A stretch of 64,000 bases of DNA from G963668345 sp965226215 (GTDB lineage Bacteria > Acidobacteriota > Terriglobia > Bryobacterales > UBA6623): NCBI GenBank assembly GCA_965226215.1, contig CBDDCH010000001.1, positions 124,001 to 188,000 of the forward strand, in the 5' to 3' direction. Position 1 is the stretch's first letter. The number at the start of each line of letters is the position of its first letter. The position numbers and the translations under genes were made by a program. The notes beneath the pieces were generated by a model. The model made no database searches and had not been told where the DNA came from. It worked only from the letters and a program-made list of their open reading frames with translations. Positions 23,343 through 32,723 of this stretch are shown one piece after another.

Positions 23343-25025
23343 GTGCCGCGAAAAGTCGCCATTCCGCCTGATATCGAGATCGCTCAACGGGCGAGGATGC
23401 GTCCTATTCGCGACGTGGCGGCGGAACTGGGCCTTGACCAAGACGACCTGGTGCTGTTTGGCGAGTACAAGACGAAGGTCAAGTTGGCGGCTCTCGAGAA
23501 AAGACCGCAGCGGGGACGGCTTGTACTCGTCACCGGAATGAATCCCACGTCAGCAGGCGAAGGGAAGTCCACGGTGACCGTCGGTGTCACGCAAGCGCTC
23601 CGCCGACTGGGACACAACGCCGTAGCTTGTATTCGGGAGCCCAGCTTAGGGCCGGTTTTCGGTCTAAAAGGAGGGGCGGCCGGAGGGGGCTATTCCCAGG
23701 TTCTACCGATGGAGGACATTAACCTCCACTTTACGGGCGACTTTCACGCCATCACCTGTGCCCACAACCTGTTGTCGGCCATGCTCGACAACCATCTGCA
23801 CCGCGGCAATGCGCTTCTGATCGATCCCCGCCACCTCACCTGGCCACGAGCGATCGATATGAATGACCGGGCGCTGCGTCACGCTGTAACGGGGTTGGGA
23901 CGTTTGAAATCCGGACCGTCGCGCGAGGATCGTTTTGTGATTACACCTGCCAGCGAGGTGATGGCCATCATGGCGTTGGCGGAAGGGCTGGAGGACTTGG
24001 AAGGGCGGCTGGCGCGCATCGTTCTCGGGGCGACCTTCGGCAACGCGCCGGTTACCGCGCGCGATCTTAAAGCCCACGGCGCGATGACGTTGCTTCTCAA
24101 AGACGCCCTCATGCCCAACCTCGTCCAGACGATCGAAGGCGGTCCGGCGTTCGTGCATTGCGGCCCGTTCGGCAACATCGCCCACGGCTGCAACTCCGTG
24201 CTGGCGACGCGGATGGGGTTGGCGACGACGGACATCGTGCTGACCGAAGCCGGATTCGGGTCCGATCTGGGAGCGGAGAAGTTTTTCAACATCAAGTGCC
24301 GCATGTCGGGCTTGCAGCCGCGGGCGGCGATTCTTGTCGCCACCGTGCGGGCGCTCAAAACGCATGGCGGCGTCAAGAGGTCCCAACTCAAGGCTGCGGA
24401 CCCGGCCGCCGTCGAGCGTGGCACGGCTAACCTGCGGCGGCATATCCAAAACGTCAAAAAATTCGGCGTTCCGTTGATCGTTGTCCTGAACCGCTTTCTA
24501 GAAGACACCGAGAAGGAAGTTGCGGCGGTCCGCGAAGGATGCTCCGCGGAAAACGTATCTGTGCTCGTCTGCGAAGTCTGGGAAAAAGGCGGCGAGGGCG
24601 GTTTGGAAGTGGCCGAAGCCCTGGTTTCTCTTCTTGACGAAGGAAAGGCCGACTTTCGTCCTCTCTATGACGCCGCCCTTCCGATCAAGCAGAAAATCGA
24701 GGTTATTGCCCGCGAGATCTATGGCGCCGATGGCGTGGACTACACGACGCCGGCTGAGCGGGAACTTGGCGATCTCGAGTCGTTTGGTTTAGCTGACACA
24801 CCGGTCTGCGTCGCCAAGACGCAATATTCGCTCTCCGACAAAGCGTCACGGCTGGGTACCCCGAGCGGATTTTACCTCAAGGTGCAGCATCTCTATCCCT
24901 CCGCCGGCGCGGGTTTCGTGGTGGCCGTGGCGGGGGACATCCTGACCATGCCCGGGCTGCCGAAATCTCCGGCCGCCGAGCGCATGCGGGTTAAGCCGGA
25001 CGGTACGATCGAAGGGCTGTTCTGA
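23343..25025 (+). CDS. fhs: Formate-tetrahydrofolate ligase
   Basis: A 560-residue enzyme interconverting formate plus H4folate plus ATP with 10-formyl-H4folate. It shows the family P-loop region MNPTSAGEGKSTVTVG, REPSLGPVFGLKGGAAGGGYSQV, INLHFTGDFHAI, GPFGNIAHGCNSV and the C-terminal PSGFYLKV/GFVV..GDI motifs. The start is GTG 23343 with GGAGGAA at 23327-23333. In a methyl-oxidation route it would run backward and release formate with ATP gain, feeding the formate dehydrogenase. It is separated from E2 by repeat R1, so it may have its own promoter. Confidence 0.95.
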   Translation: MPRKVAIPPDIEIAQRARMRPIRDVAAELGLDQDDLVLFGEYKTKVKLAALEKRPQRGRLVLVTGMNPTSAGEGKSTVTVGVTQALRRLGHNAVACIREPSLGPVFGLKGGAAGGGYSQVLPMEDINLHFTGDFHAITCAHNLLSAMLDNHLHRGNALLIDPRHLTWPRAIDMNDRALRHAVTGLGRLKSGPSREDRFVITPASEVMAIMALAEGLEDLEGRLARIVLGATFGNAPVTARDLKAHGAMTLLLKDALMPNLVQTIEGGPAFVHCGPFGNIAHGCNSVLATRMGLATTDIVLTEAGFGSDLGAEKFFNIKCRMSGLQPRAAILVATVRALKTHGGVKRSQLKAADPAAVERGTANLRRHIQNVKKFGVPLIVVLNRFLEDTEKEVAAVREGCSAENVSVLVCEVWEKGGEGGLEVAEALVSLLDEGKADFRPLYDAALPIKQKIEVIAREIYGADGVDYTTPAERELGDLESFGLADTPVCVAKTQYSLSDKASRLGTPSGFYLKVQHLYPSAGAGFVVAVAGDILTMPGLPKSPAAERMRVKPDGTIEGLF

Positions 25026-25055
25026 GCGGTTCGGCGCCGCAGGCGAGCCGGGAGG

Positions 25056-26036
25056 CTAGCCGCCGGGCGCGGGCAGCGGCACCTTGCGGTCTGGTTTTGG
25101 TTTGACGCGGATCAAACTCCAGGGGCGTTGCCTCAATTCGTCGCTCATCTCCTTGAGGTTTTGCGAGCTTACGCGAAGGTTCTCGAGCATCTCGTTAATG
25201 TTGCTCTCATTCACGACCACAATCGCCTGAATGTCTTCGAGCGTTCGTCTTGTCTGTTTCAGCGTTGCTTCCAACTCCACGAGGTTACTCTTGAGCGGCT
25301 CGCGGGTTTCGTCGAGCGTGCGGTTAGCGTTGGCGACGGTGGCCTTGGTCTGTTCGGCAACCGCCTGGAAGTCAACTAGCAGCCGGTCGGCTTTTACCAG
25401 CATTTCAGTCACTTGATCGGTGATGCGGTTGATCTTAGGCCTTTGCTCCGCCATCATTTCGTTCGCGTTTTCCAGCAACTGTTCCATGCTCTCGCGGTTT
25501 TTTTCGCCTGTGATTTCGTTGAGGTTATTCAGCAGAACCTCCGCCCGTTCGGTGATTCTTGTGATATCCCCTCGCATATCTTCCATCATGTCGGTGGCCG
25601 TATCCGCCAAGTTGGCGAACTTTTGCATGATGTCGTCCACCGTGACAGCCTCTTCCGACTTGATGATCCCCCCTGGATCGATGCGGGGAGCTTCAATCGA
25701 GCCGGTCGTAATCTCCAAGTAGTTCTGTCCCAGCGCGCTCAACGAAGCGAGTTTGGCGACCGAGTCGGTGTTTACCGGGATATCCCCGCGCATCTCGAAG
25801 ATGACTTCGACCTTCGTTTGATCTTCCTCCCAGGAACGAACCTCTTCCACCACGCCTGCCTTGAGCCCGCCGAAGCGCACGGCGGTGCCGGGGTCGAGGC
25901 CGGCCGCGAACGTGAAGTAGGTTTTATATGTGACCTTTTCGCCCGCCAACTGCTTGTTGGCAACCGTGATGAAGGTATAAACAAAGACAATTAGCGAGAC
26001 AACAACAAACGCTCCAACCTTCGCTTCGCTGCTCAT
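25056..26036 (-). CDS. mlaD: MlaD/MCE-domain lipid-transport protein
   Basis: A 326-residue periplasmic protein anchored by one N-terminal transmembrane segment (residues ~7-25). The MCE domain (residues ~35-115) shows G-L-x-P-G-T-A-V-R-F-G-G-L-K-A-G-V-V and SLSALGQNYLEI. The rest is long coiled coil with many Glu, Asn and Leu residues, longer than E. coli MlaD and more like MCE proteins that form a tube between the membranes. It is the last gene of the operon, 8 bases after the ATPase, and converges on fhs with a 30-base gap. Confidence 0.9.
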   Translation of the reverse strand: MSSEAKVGAFVVVSLIVFVYTFITVANKQLAGEKVTYKTYFTFAAGLDPGTAVRFGGLKAGVVEEVRSWEEDQTKVEVIFEMRGDIPVNTDSVAKLASLSALGQNYLEITTGSIEAPRIDPGGIIKSEEAVTVDDIMQKFANLADTATDMMEDMRGDITRITERAEVLLNNLNEITGEKNRESMEQLLENANEMMAEQRPKINRITDQVTEMLVKADRLLVDFQAVAEQTKATVANANRTLDETREPLKSNLVELEATLKQTRRTLEDIQAIVVVNESNINEMLENLRVSSQNLKEMSDELRQRPWSLIRVKPKPDRKVPLPAPGG

Positions 26037-26044
26037 GTCTTGGT

Positions 26045-26881
26045 CTAGTTGTCTGTCAACCGGCTCAAGAAGTCTTGCTGGTTTTCACCCATCTTATCCG
26101 GAACGCGATCCAGAAACTGCCGGATGCGAGCATGCTGGCTATTGCGAATCTCCTCTTTGTCGCCCACTGCGATCATCTTGCCACCGTGCAGCATGCAGAT
26201 CCGATCGGCAATGAGGAAGGCGCTCTCGAGCTCATGAGTGACGACGACAATCGTCATCTTAAAGGCGCGCTTGAGGTGTAGTATCAACTCGTCGATGCCG
26301 GCGGCAATAATCGGGTCCAACCCGGCCGAGGGCTCATCGAACAGCAGAATCTCAGGGTCCATGGCGAGCGCCCGGGCGACCGAGGCCCGCTTGCGCATGC
26401 CGCCGGAAAGTTGTGAAGGAAAGAGGTCCTCGACATCCTCCAGCCCCACTTGGGAAAGTTTCATGCGCGTCATCAGACGGATGGTCGGCTCAGCGAGCTT
26501 AGTGTGCTCCCGCAGAGGCAGAGCGACATTGTCACCGACCGTCATGGAGTTAAACATCGCGGCGCTTTGGAACGAAATTCCCATCATCCGTCGGAGTTCA
26601 CGCAGCTCCGCTTGGGAGCACGTGGTGATGTCGACACCCTTGATGAAAATGCGTCCCGAAGCAGGCTTCTCCAGGGCTTCAATGTGGCGGAGAAGTGTAG
26701 TTTTGCCGTCGCCGCTGCCCCCCAAGATCACCATCGTCTCACCGCCATAGACGTCAAGATTCACACGGTCAAGGACGGTGTGTTCCCCGTAGCGAACGAC
26801 GACGTCCTGCACGGAGATAACGCGCTCCCGTTCCGGAGCCAACTCGCTCGACATAGCCGTAAGATCTGGTGCTGCGCTCAT
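26045..26881 (-). CDS. mlaF: Mla-type ABC transporter ATPase
   Basis: A 278-residue ATP-binding subunit powering phospholipid transport through the MlaE permease. Walker A is GGSGDGKTT (Asp replaces the usual Ser or Cys), the signature is LSGGMRKRASVARAL, Walker B is LLFDEPSAGLDP, and the His switch is VVTHEL. The sequence places it with MlaF rather than amino-acid importers. It overlaps the mlaE stop by four bases (ATGA). Confidence 0.92.
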   Translation of the reverse strand: MSAAPDLTAMSSELAPERERVISVQDVVVRYGEHTVLDRVNLDVYGGETMVILGGSGDGKTTLLRHIEALEKPASGRIFIKGVDITTCSQAELRELRRMMGISFQSAAMFNSMTVGDNVALPLREHTKLAEPTIRLMTRMKLSQVGLEDVEDLFPSQLSGGMRKRASVARALAMDPEILLFDEPSAGLDPIIAAGIDELILHLKRAFKMTIVVVTHELESAFLIADRICMLHGGKMIAVGDKEEIRNSQHARIRQFLDRVPDKMGENQQDFLSRLTDN

Positions 26882-27675
26882 CTCCAGAAGAAGTAGAAGA
26901 ACCCTGTAAACAGCAGGTCAGAGAGAATCACCAAGAAAATCGATTTCACCACGGCCGACGTAGTGGCTCGACCGACACCTTCCGGCCCTCCGCGAACCAT
27001 GAAGCCCTCAAAGCAGCCCACGTGAACGATAATCGTGCCGAAGGCGATACTCTTGATGAGCCCGGCCACGATATCCCTGAGGAGCAGCACTTCCATCGTC
27101 GCACGCAAGTAGAGGCCCAGGCCCATGTCAAGTGTGAAGTAAGTGAAGATCCCTCCGGCCAGAATCCCGGCTGCGTCGGCGGCGATGGTCAAACACGGCA
27201 GCATGAGCATCATCGAGAGATACTTGGGAACCAAGACGAACTCAACCGGGTCCAGCGCCATGGTCCGAAGCGCGTCGACCTCCTCGGTCACTACCATGGT
27301 GCCGATCTCAGCCGAGAAGGCCGATCCCGAGCGCCCGATGACCACGATCGCCGTCATGAGAGGGCCCAGTTCCCGGGTCATGCTGACGCCCACCAGGTTC
27401 ACAACGAAATGCAGAGCACCGAATCGGCGTAGCTCAGCGCCCCCTTGCAGGGCCATGATCAGCCCGGTACAGGCGGCAATCAGGCACACCACGGGCACTG
27501 CGCCCACGCCCACCATGGCCATCGTTCGCACAGTCGCCTTCCAACGGAGCCGGCTTCCAGTGATAGGATTGGCACGCCAAGAAGACGCAAGGCCCCTCCA
27601 AAACTGAATGGTCAGCCCACCGACATACTCGATCTTTTCGATCGTGGCTCGGCCCACGGCGTCAAGAAACGTCAT
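26878..27675 (-). CDS. mlaE: Mla-type ABC transporter permease
   Basis: A 265-residue inner-membrane permease of the MlaE family with about five hydrophobic segments. Family features are GVGAVPVVCLIAACTGLIMALQ, VSMTRELGPLMTAIVVIGRSGSAFSAEIGTM and EVDALRTMALDP, the conserved coupling and substrate-cavity regions. With MlaF, MlaD and the STAS protein it forms an Mla-like lipid transporter between inner and outer membranes. Confidence 0.93.
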   Translation of the reverse strand: MTFLDAVGRATIEKIEYVGGLTIQFWRGLASSWRANPITGSRLRWKATVRTMAMVGVGAVPVVCLIAACTGLIMALQGGAELRRFGALHFVVNLVGVSMTRELGPLMTAIVVIGRSGSAFSAEIGTMVVTEEVDALRTMALDPVEFVLVPKYLSMMLMLPCLTIAADAAGILAGGIFTYFTLDMGLGLYLRATMEVLLLRDIVAGLIKSIAFGTIIVHVGCFEGFMVRGGPEGVGRATTSAVVKSIFLVILSDLLFTGFFYFFWR

Positions 27676-27741
27676 GGTCTCGTGGGGTGTGGTAGACCCG
27701 CGCTGAGATTTCGTCGCGGATCGAGGGGCTGGGCTGTCACT

Positions 27742-28071
27742 CTAACTCACAGCTTCTTCTTCGCTCGAAGCGATTTCGAACACGTTCAGAAGTCTCGTCA
27801 ATTCCAAAACGTGGCGCGGACTCTCGTTGAGACCTACAAGCACAAAGCGCGCTTTCTTCTTCTTGGCCTCTTGCAGTCCTTCGATCAGACTGGCGATGCC
27901 CGAGCTGTCTACATACTGGACCTGTGACAGATTCAGGATGACCTTCTCCTGCCCTCGTTTCTGAAACAGATCCAAAACGGTTTCCCGCAGTTTCGGTGAC
28001 GAATGCAGATCGATGTCACCAGAAACATAGACGATAGAACAAGTGCCTTCGCGTTTAACCTTGATTTCCAT
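27742..28071 (-). CDS. STAS-domain protein (MlaB-like or anti-sigma antagonist)
   Basis: A 109-residue STAS protein with the family pattern VSGDIDLHSSPKLRE and LNLSQVQYVDSSGIASLIEG. The Ser pair of VDSSG is the usual phosphorylation site. Its neighbours give two possible roles: MlaB-like partner of the ABC transporter downstream, or RsbV-like antagonist of the RsbW-like kinase encoded 13 bases upstream. The second is favoured by the direct pairing. Confidence 0.88.
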   Translation of the reverse strand: MEIKVKREGTCSIVYVSGDIDLHSSPKLRETVLDLFQKRGQEKVILNLSQVQYVDSSGIASLIEGLQEAKKKKARFVLVGLNESPRHVLELTRLLNVFEIASSEEEAVS

Positions 28072-28084
28072 GTGTCGCTGCTCG

Positions 28085-28501
28085 TCAGCCGGTCTTATCG
28101 GGAAGGTATTTCTTCATTCGAACAGAATTGGTGGTGCCTTGGCGAGTGTACGCTACTTCGTCCATGATGGCCTGCATCATAAAAATGCCGCGTCCTCCGG
28201 CACATGTTTCGTCGGGTGGCGGAATCGGTTCCTTCGGGGGATCAAACGGCTCACCTTGGTCACGAAGCTCGATCTCGACCGCGCCGTTACCCTCGTTACA
28301 GAGCAGGAAAAACTTCTGGCGGGTATCCCCCTTGTAGGCGTGCCTGATCACGTTGGCGACGGCTTCACCCACCGCAACGGCAATCTCCTCACGCTGTTGG
28401 GCATGGAAACCCGTCTGCGCGAGAAATTCTTCGACGACGCCGCGCGCGAGTCGAAGCCACCGGGGATCACTGGTAATGATTACCTCGACTTCTTGAGCCA
28501 C
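28085..28501 (-). CDS. RsbW-like anti-sigma/serine kinase (HATPase)
   Basis: A 138-residue GHKL ATPase-fold protein. It shows the N-box V-G-E-A-V-A-N-V-I-R-H-A-Y and G1-like D-Q-G-E-P-F-D, followed by GGRGIFMM, matching RsbW/SpoIIAB-type kinases that phosphorylate STAS proteins. The start is GTG at 28499-28501. It heads the operon and is adjacent to the STAS gene, but no sigma factor gene is nearby, so the target is unknown. Confidence 0.85.
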   Translation of the reverse strand: MAQEVEVIITSDPRWLRLARGVVEEFLAQTGFHAQQREEIAVAVGEAVANVIRHAYKGDTRQKFFLLCNEGNGAVEIELRDQGEPFDPPKEPIPPPDETCAGGRGIFMMQAIMDEVAYTRQGTTNSVRMKKYLPDKTG

Positions 28502-28667
28502 CCTGCTGCCCGCGATGATTCCGAGGTCCGAGACTGCTTTCCAGCGGAATTATAGCATGGCCTCTAACGACGACAGTCGCCGAGCGAACACGGCGCACTG
28601 TCCTCTCACTCCAAATCCTAACCACGTTCACAGCCATCCCCTGGTAGCTCTGGTATCGTAGCCTGCA

Positions 28668-30125
28668 ATGGGCGTTTCGCCGGCTCGCCGAACAGCCTTT
28701 ATTGTCCTGATGAAGGTGGAGACGGAGGGGGCTTTCTCTACAGACGTTCTGCACTCGTCGCTCCTCGATCCGCTGACCGAACGGGATCGAGCCCTGGTTT
28801 CGGAGATCGTATTGGGCGGTCTCCGGCGGCAGGGCGAGATCGACCATTTCCTCACGCAAGCAACGCAACGCGAAATGGATAAGCTCGACCCGGAGGTCAG
28901 GGTTGCCCTTCGGATGGGCTGCTACCAAATGTGGTTTCTTGACCGCATACCCGCCCGCGCGGCGGTGTCGGAAAGCGTAGAAATAGTCAAACACGCCGGT
29001 AAGCGCTCAGCGGCCGGGCTCGTAAACGCGGTACTGCGAAAACTGCCGGATCACCCCGTCAGTTCTGCGGATTCATCCAATCCCACTTGGATAACGGAAC
29101 GATGGCGACGCATCTACGGCCCGGAAATCACCGCTTCGATTCTGGGCGCTAATCTCAAGTCGCCACCCACCTACCTTCGGCTGAACGCTCGGTATCCCCT
29201 CGAGGAAACCCTCGCTCAACTCGCCGCGGAAGGGGTCGAAACCGAAGCGACCGAGCTGCGCTGGTGCCGTGCCGTCCGAGGGGGTCGGCCACGGGCCACC
29301 AAGTGCTACCGGGAAGGGCGAATTCGAATCCAGGACATCAGCTCCCAAACCGTTACGCCTCTGCTCGATCTGGAAGCCCGCCACCGCTTTCTCGACCTCT
29401 GCGCGGCACCCGGTGGAAAGACCTGCCAAGCTCTCGAGCAAAGAGGTAGTTGGGGCCAGGCCGTGGCTGCCGACCTGCACCTGCATCGGCTGCGAACGAT
29501 GCGAACGCTGGCCACCGTACCCCTGAATCTGGTTTCGCTCGATGCAGAGACTCCACTGCCCTTCCGGCGAACGTTTGATCGCCTTCTGGTCGACGTCCCT
29601 TGCTCGGGGACCGGGACGCTGGCCCGTAACCCCGAAATCAAGTGGCGCCTGACCCCGGAAGACCTAGACGAGCTGTCCCGCAAGCAGCAGAGAATCCTCC
29701 GTAATGCCTTGGCGGCCCTTCGTCCCGGCGGAGTTCTCGTCTATGCCACCTGTTCCCTGGAACCCGAAGAGAACCAAGCGGTCGTCGAAGCTGTCCTGGA
29801 AACCGAAACCGTCTTTAGATCCGGAGCGTATCTACAAAGGGTTCCGGGCCGTGATGCCGGGGACGGATTTTTCGCCTGCAGGCTGGAGCGACAGATAGGA
29901 TCATGGGTCAGGGACTCATGGGAACACGGGAAAATGCTCCCTGGCTGGGCTGTAAAAAAATTGGGACTGTACCGAGCACCATTCAGGGTGCGTCTGATTG
30001 CGAACAACCTGAGAGAGCGCGAACCGGACTACACCGATTCTTTTACAGCCCCAGACCGTCGCCGAGCCGTAAGTTGTTATGATCCGGGGTTGAAAACCAC
30101 AGGCGGGATCGCCTGTGGCCAATGA
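28668..30125 (+). CDS. rsmB: 16S rRNA m5C967 methyltransferase RsmB
   Basis: A 485-residue rRNA methyltransferase. The N-terminal NusB-like RNA-binding domain spans ~1-130 (ERDRALVSEIVLGGLRRQGEIDHFL). The SAM domain has LDLCAAPGGKTCQAL, the catalytic Cys in DVPCSGTGTLARNPEIKWR and the second Cys in YATCSLEPEEN. The family usually ends soon after the GDGFFACRLER motif at ~residue 405. Here about 75 more residues follow, without recognisable structure and ending in Gly-rich sequence, perhaps read-through into formerly intergenic DNA. The gene is divergent from the STAS/RsbW operon. Confidence 0.93.
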   Translation: MGVSPARRTAFIVLMKVETEGAFSTDVLHSSLLDPLTERDRALVSEIVLGGLRRQGEIDHFLTQATQREMDKLDPEVRVALRMGCYQMWFLDRIPARAAVSESVEIVKHAGKRSAAGLVNAVLRKLPDHPVSSADSSNPTWITERWRRIYGPEITASILGANLKSPPTYLRLNARYPLEETLAQLAAEGVETEATELRWCRAVRGGRPRATKCYREGRIRIQDISSQTVTPLLDLEARHRFLDLCAAPGGKTCQALEQRGSWGQAVAADLHLHRLRTMRTLATVPLNLVSLDAETPLPFRRTFDRLLVDVPCSGTGTLARNPEIKWRLTPEDLDELSRKQQRILRNALAALRPGGVLVYATCSLEPEENQAVVEAVLETETVFRSGAYLQRVPGRDAGDGFFACRLERQIGSWVRDSWEHGKMLPGWAVKKLGLYRAPFRVRLIANNLREREPDYTDSFTAPDRRRAVSCYDPGLKTTGGIACGQ

Positions 30126-30236
30126 CCTTTGCCGCCGGCGACAAGTGCTTGGTGACCTCCGCGCCGGGCCTGGGGAACGGCCTGGAGTGGGCAGATAGAA
30201 GTGATAGAATGAAGCTTATTTGGCGGGTCTTCGGGT

Positions 30237-30911
30237 ATGGTTGAGATCGCTCCCTCGATCCTAGCGGCGGACTTCTCTCGGCTGGGCGAAGAGATTCAAG
30301 CCGTTCAGAATGCCGGCGCCTCCATGATTCACATCGACGTCATGGACGGCCGGTTTGTCCCCAATATCACCATCGGGGTGCCGGTTGTTCGTTCGTTGCG
30401 CTCGGCAACCGACTTGACGTTCGACTGTCACCTGATGATCGAAGATCCCGACCGCTACTCGCCCGAATTTGTCCGCGCCGGCGCGCAAATGGTTTCGGTT
30501 CACCAGGAAGCTTGCCCCCACCTCTACCGTAGCCTACAGCTCATTCGGGACCAGGGTGCGCTGGCGGGAGCCGTGCTGAACCCGGCTACGCCCGTCCACA
30601 CCCTCGACGATGTGCTGGATCTGGTTGACTATGTGCTCGTCATGAGCGTGAATCCGGGCTTCGGCGGTCAGAAGTTCCTGCCCCTAGCGATCGAGAAAAT
30701 CCGCCGGCTTGACCGCATCCGCCAGGAGCGGAATCTGGCGTTTCGCATCGAAATCGATGGCGGAATAACGCTGGAGAACGTGGGCGAGGTCATCCAGGCG
30801 GGTTGCGACATCGTCGTCGCGGGGACTACAATCTTTGGGACTCCCGACCCCGTCCAAGCCTTCGACGCCGTGCGCCGAGCTGCCGAGCAAACCCAACTGT
30901 TACGAGCGTGA
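30237..30911 (+). CDS. rpe: Ribulose-phosphate 3-epimerase
   Basis: A 224-residue TIM-barrel enzyme of the pentose phosphate pathway interconverting ribulose 5-phosphate and xylulose 5-phosphate. Motifs are APSILAADFSRLGEE, HIDVMDGRFVPNITIG, DCHLMIEDPD, MSVNPGFGGQKF and EIDGGITLEN, which hold the metal-binding His and Asp residues and the phosphate loop. Full length and typical. The bamD start lies 8 bases downstream. Confidence 0.96.
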   Translation: MVEIAPSILAADFSRLGEEIQAVQNAGASMIHIDVMDGRFVPNITIGVPVVRSLRSATDLTFDCHLMIEDPDRYSPEFVRAGAQMVSVHQEACPHLYRSLQLIRDQGALAGAVLNPATPVHTLDDVLDLVDYVLVMSVNPGFGGQKFLPLAIEKIRRLDRIRQERNLAFRIEIDGGITLENVGEVIQAGCDIVVAGTTIFGTPDPVQAFDAVRRAAEQTQLLRA

Positions 30912-30918
30912 TGAGACC

Positions 30919-32043
30919 ATGAAAACCAGCTTCGTGAGACGAATATCGATAAGCTGCTTGCTCCCTGCCTTTGTCATTGTGTGGCTCGCCGGTTGCAGCG
31001 GCCCCAAGTATGAAAACCCCATCGCCAACAATTCGCAACAACCCGATAAGATTTTGTTCGATAAGTCGACGAGAGATATCGAGAAGAAACGCTATGAGAT
31101 GGCCCGTCTTACTCTGCAGACGCTGATCAACACCTACCCGGATAGCGAATACATTGCCAAGGCAAAGCTAGCCATCGCCGACAGTTGGTATCGCGAAGGC
31201 AGCCGCCACGCGCTGGCCCAAGCCGAAGCGGAATATAAGGACTTCATCACCTTTTTCCCGACCATGGAGGAAGCCGCCGAGTCGCAACTCAAGGTTTGTG
31301 ACATCCACGTAGGCCAAATGCAAAAGCCTGACCGCGATAACACCCACGCGGTGAAAGCAGACCACGAGTGTCGGAACCTGCTACTGCAGTTTCCCAACAG
31401 CAGGTTTATTGGGGATACGGAGCAGAGACTTCGTGAGGTCCAAGAAATAATCGCTGAGGCGGAGTTTCGGGTTGGGAGCTTCTACTCCGCTAAGGGCTCC
31501 TACCGGGCTGGTATTAACCGCCTTCAGACGTTGAGCGACCATTATCCGCTGTACAGCAAGAATGACGAGGCCCTGTGGCTCCTCGGGACAATCTACGAAA
31601 AGCTGGGCCAACAGTTCGAAGAGCAGACAGCCGAGACTTTCTCCAAGCTCGTCCGAGACTATCCGCTCAGCCCTCGGGTCGATCAGGCAAAGCAGAAATT
31701 GGCCGCTTTGAATCAGCCGATCCCTGAGCCCGATCCTGAGATGTATGAGCTGATGAAATACAACCTCGAGCGCCAGGCCCGAAAGGGCAAGTTTGGGAAA
31801 GCCATGGGCCTCTTTGTTGGCCGTCCCGACGTGCGGATGGCAGCCAAACGAGGCCGGCCCGCGATGACCCCCCTTAAGCCGGCGACACCTCTCGGTATCC
31901 AGCAGACGTCGGGGCTGGGTGCGGCGTCTGGCGAGCCGAGCGCCGAGGTCACTGCCGAAACCATTTCCGGGCCGAGCAAGCTCGACACCGAGCCCGATGC
32001 TCGCAGGGGAAGAAGCGAGAAACCCCCTGAGGAAGGCAAGTAG
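30919..32043 (+). CDS. bamD: Outer-membrane assembly lipoprotein BamD
   Basis: A 374-residue lipoprotein of the Bam complex that inserts beta-barrel proteins. The signal peptide ends in a lipobox LAGC (residues ~24-27). TPR-like repeats follow: EKKRYEMARLTLQTLINTYPDSEYI, AEAEYKDFITFFP, GINRLQTLSDHYP and FSKLVRDYPLSP. The C-terminal ~100 residues are a low-complexity Pro/Ala/Glu tail not found in E. coli BamD. I chose ATG 30919 because it gives the signal peptide; the frame is open earlier, inside rpe. Confidence 0.9.
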   Translation: MKTSFVRRISISCLLPAFVIVWLAGCSGPKYENPIANNSQQPDKILFDKSTRDIEKKRYEMARLTLQTLINTYPDSEYIAKAKLAIADSWYREGSRHALAQAEAEYKDFITFFPTMEEAAESQLKVCDIHVGQMQKPDRDNTHAVKADHECRNLLLQFPNSRFIGDTEQRLREVQEIIAEAEFRVGSFYSAKGSYRAGINRLQTLSDHYPLYSKNDEALWLLGTIYEKLGQQFEEQTAETFSKLVRDYPLSPRVDQAKQKLAALNQPIPEPDPEMYELMKYNLERQARKGKFGKAMGLFVGRPDVRMAAKRGRPAMTPLKPATPLGIQQTSGLGAASGEPSAEVTAETISGPSKLDTEPDARRGRSEKPPEEGK

Positions 32044-32202
32044 CTCAGCCGTTTCTCCCGCTGCGCCTGTTCTAATAGTTCAACTACTTACCGGCTCGCC
32101 TTGCGCGCCGTTTTCTGACGCTTTGCCCGGCTTCTGGATCGGCTTCGACTCTCCGCCTCAGAAGGCCCCGGTTGCTATCCTTGTTGCGGATGAGGCTATC
32201 CC

Positions 32203-32703
32203 GTGCCGGCTAACAGCTTCGATATCGTCTCGAATATCGACTTGCAAGAAGTCGTAAACGCGATCCATCAGACGGAAAAAGAAGTTCGGACTCGCTACGA
32301 CCTCAAACAGTCGAAAAGCACGATCGAGTTCGACTCGAGTGCCCGCCGCATTGTGGTCCGCAGTCAGGATACGTTCAGCCTGCGTTCCGTGCTCGAGATT
32401 CTCGAGCAAAAGCTCGTTCGCCGAAAGGTGCCCTTGAAGGGGCTGCACTACGGCGAGGTGCAGCCGGCGGCGGGATCGTCCGTACTGCGCGAAATCAGTC
32501 TTCAACAAGGCATCCCCCTTGAAAAGGCCCGTGAGATGGTCAAACTCATCAAGAACATGAAGCTGAAAGTCCAGGCTTCCATTCAAGGAGACCAGGTTCG
32601 CGTCAGCGGCAAAAAGCGCGACGAGTTGCAAGAGGTGATCGCCGCGTTGCGAGAGCGCGATTTCGGGATCGACGTGCAATTCAGTAACTACCGTTCAAGC
32701 TGA
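32203..32703 (+). CDS. yajQ: YajQ-family nucleotide-binding protein
   Basis: A 166-residue protein of the YajQ/UPF0234 family, some members of which bind cyclic di-GMP. It starts at GTG 32203, giving the family opening MPANSFDIVSNIDLQEV. Two ferredoxin-like halves follow, with RYDLKQSKSTIEF and KLVRRKVPLKGLHYGEV, ending VSGKKRDELQEVIAALRERDFGIDVQFSNYR. Full length and typical. The gap 32044-32202 before it holds no gene. Confidence 0.93.
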   Translation: MPANSFDIVSNIDLQEVVNAIHQTEKEVRTRYDLKQSKSTIEFDSSARRIVVRSQDTFSLRSVLEILEQKLVRRKVPLKGLHYGEVQPAAGSSVLREISLQQGIPLEKAREMVKLIKNMKLKVQASIQGDQVRVSGKKRDELQEVIAALRERDFGIDVQFSNYRSS

Positions 32704-32723
32704 CGCTCCCGTGACCGCGGCCT

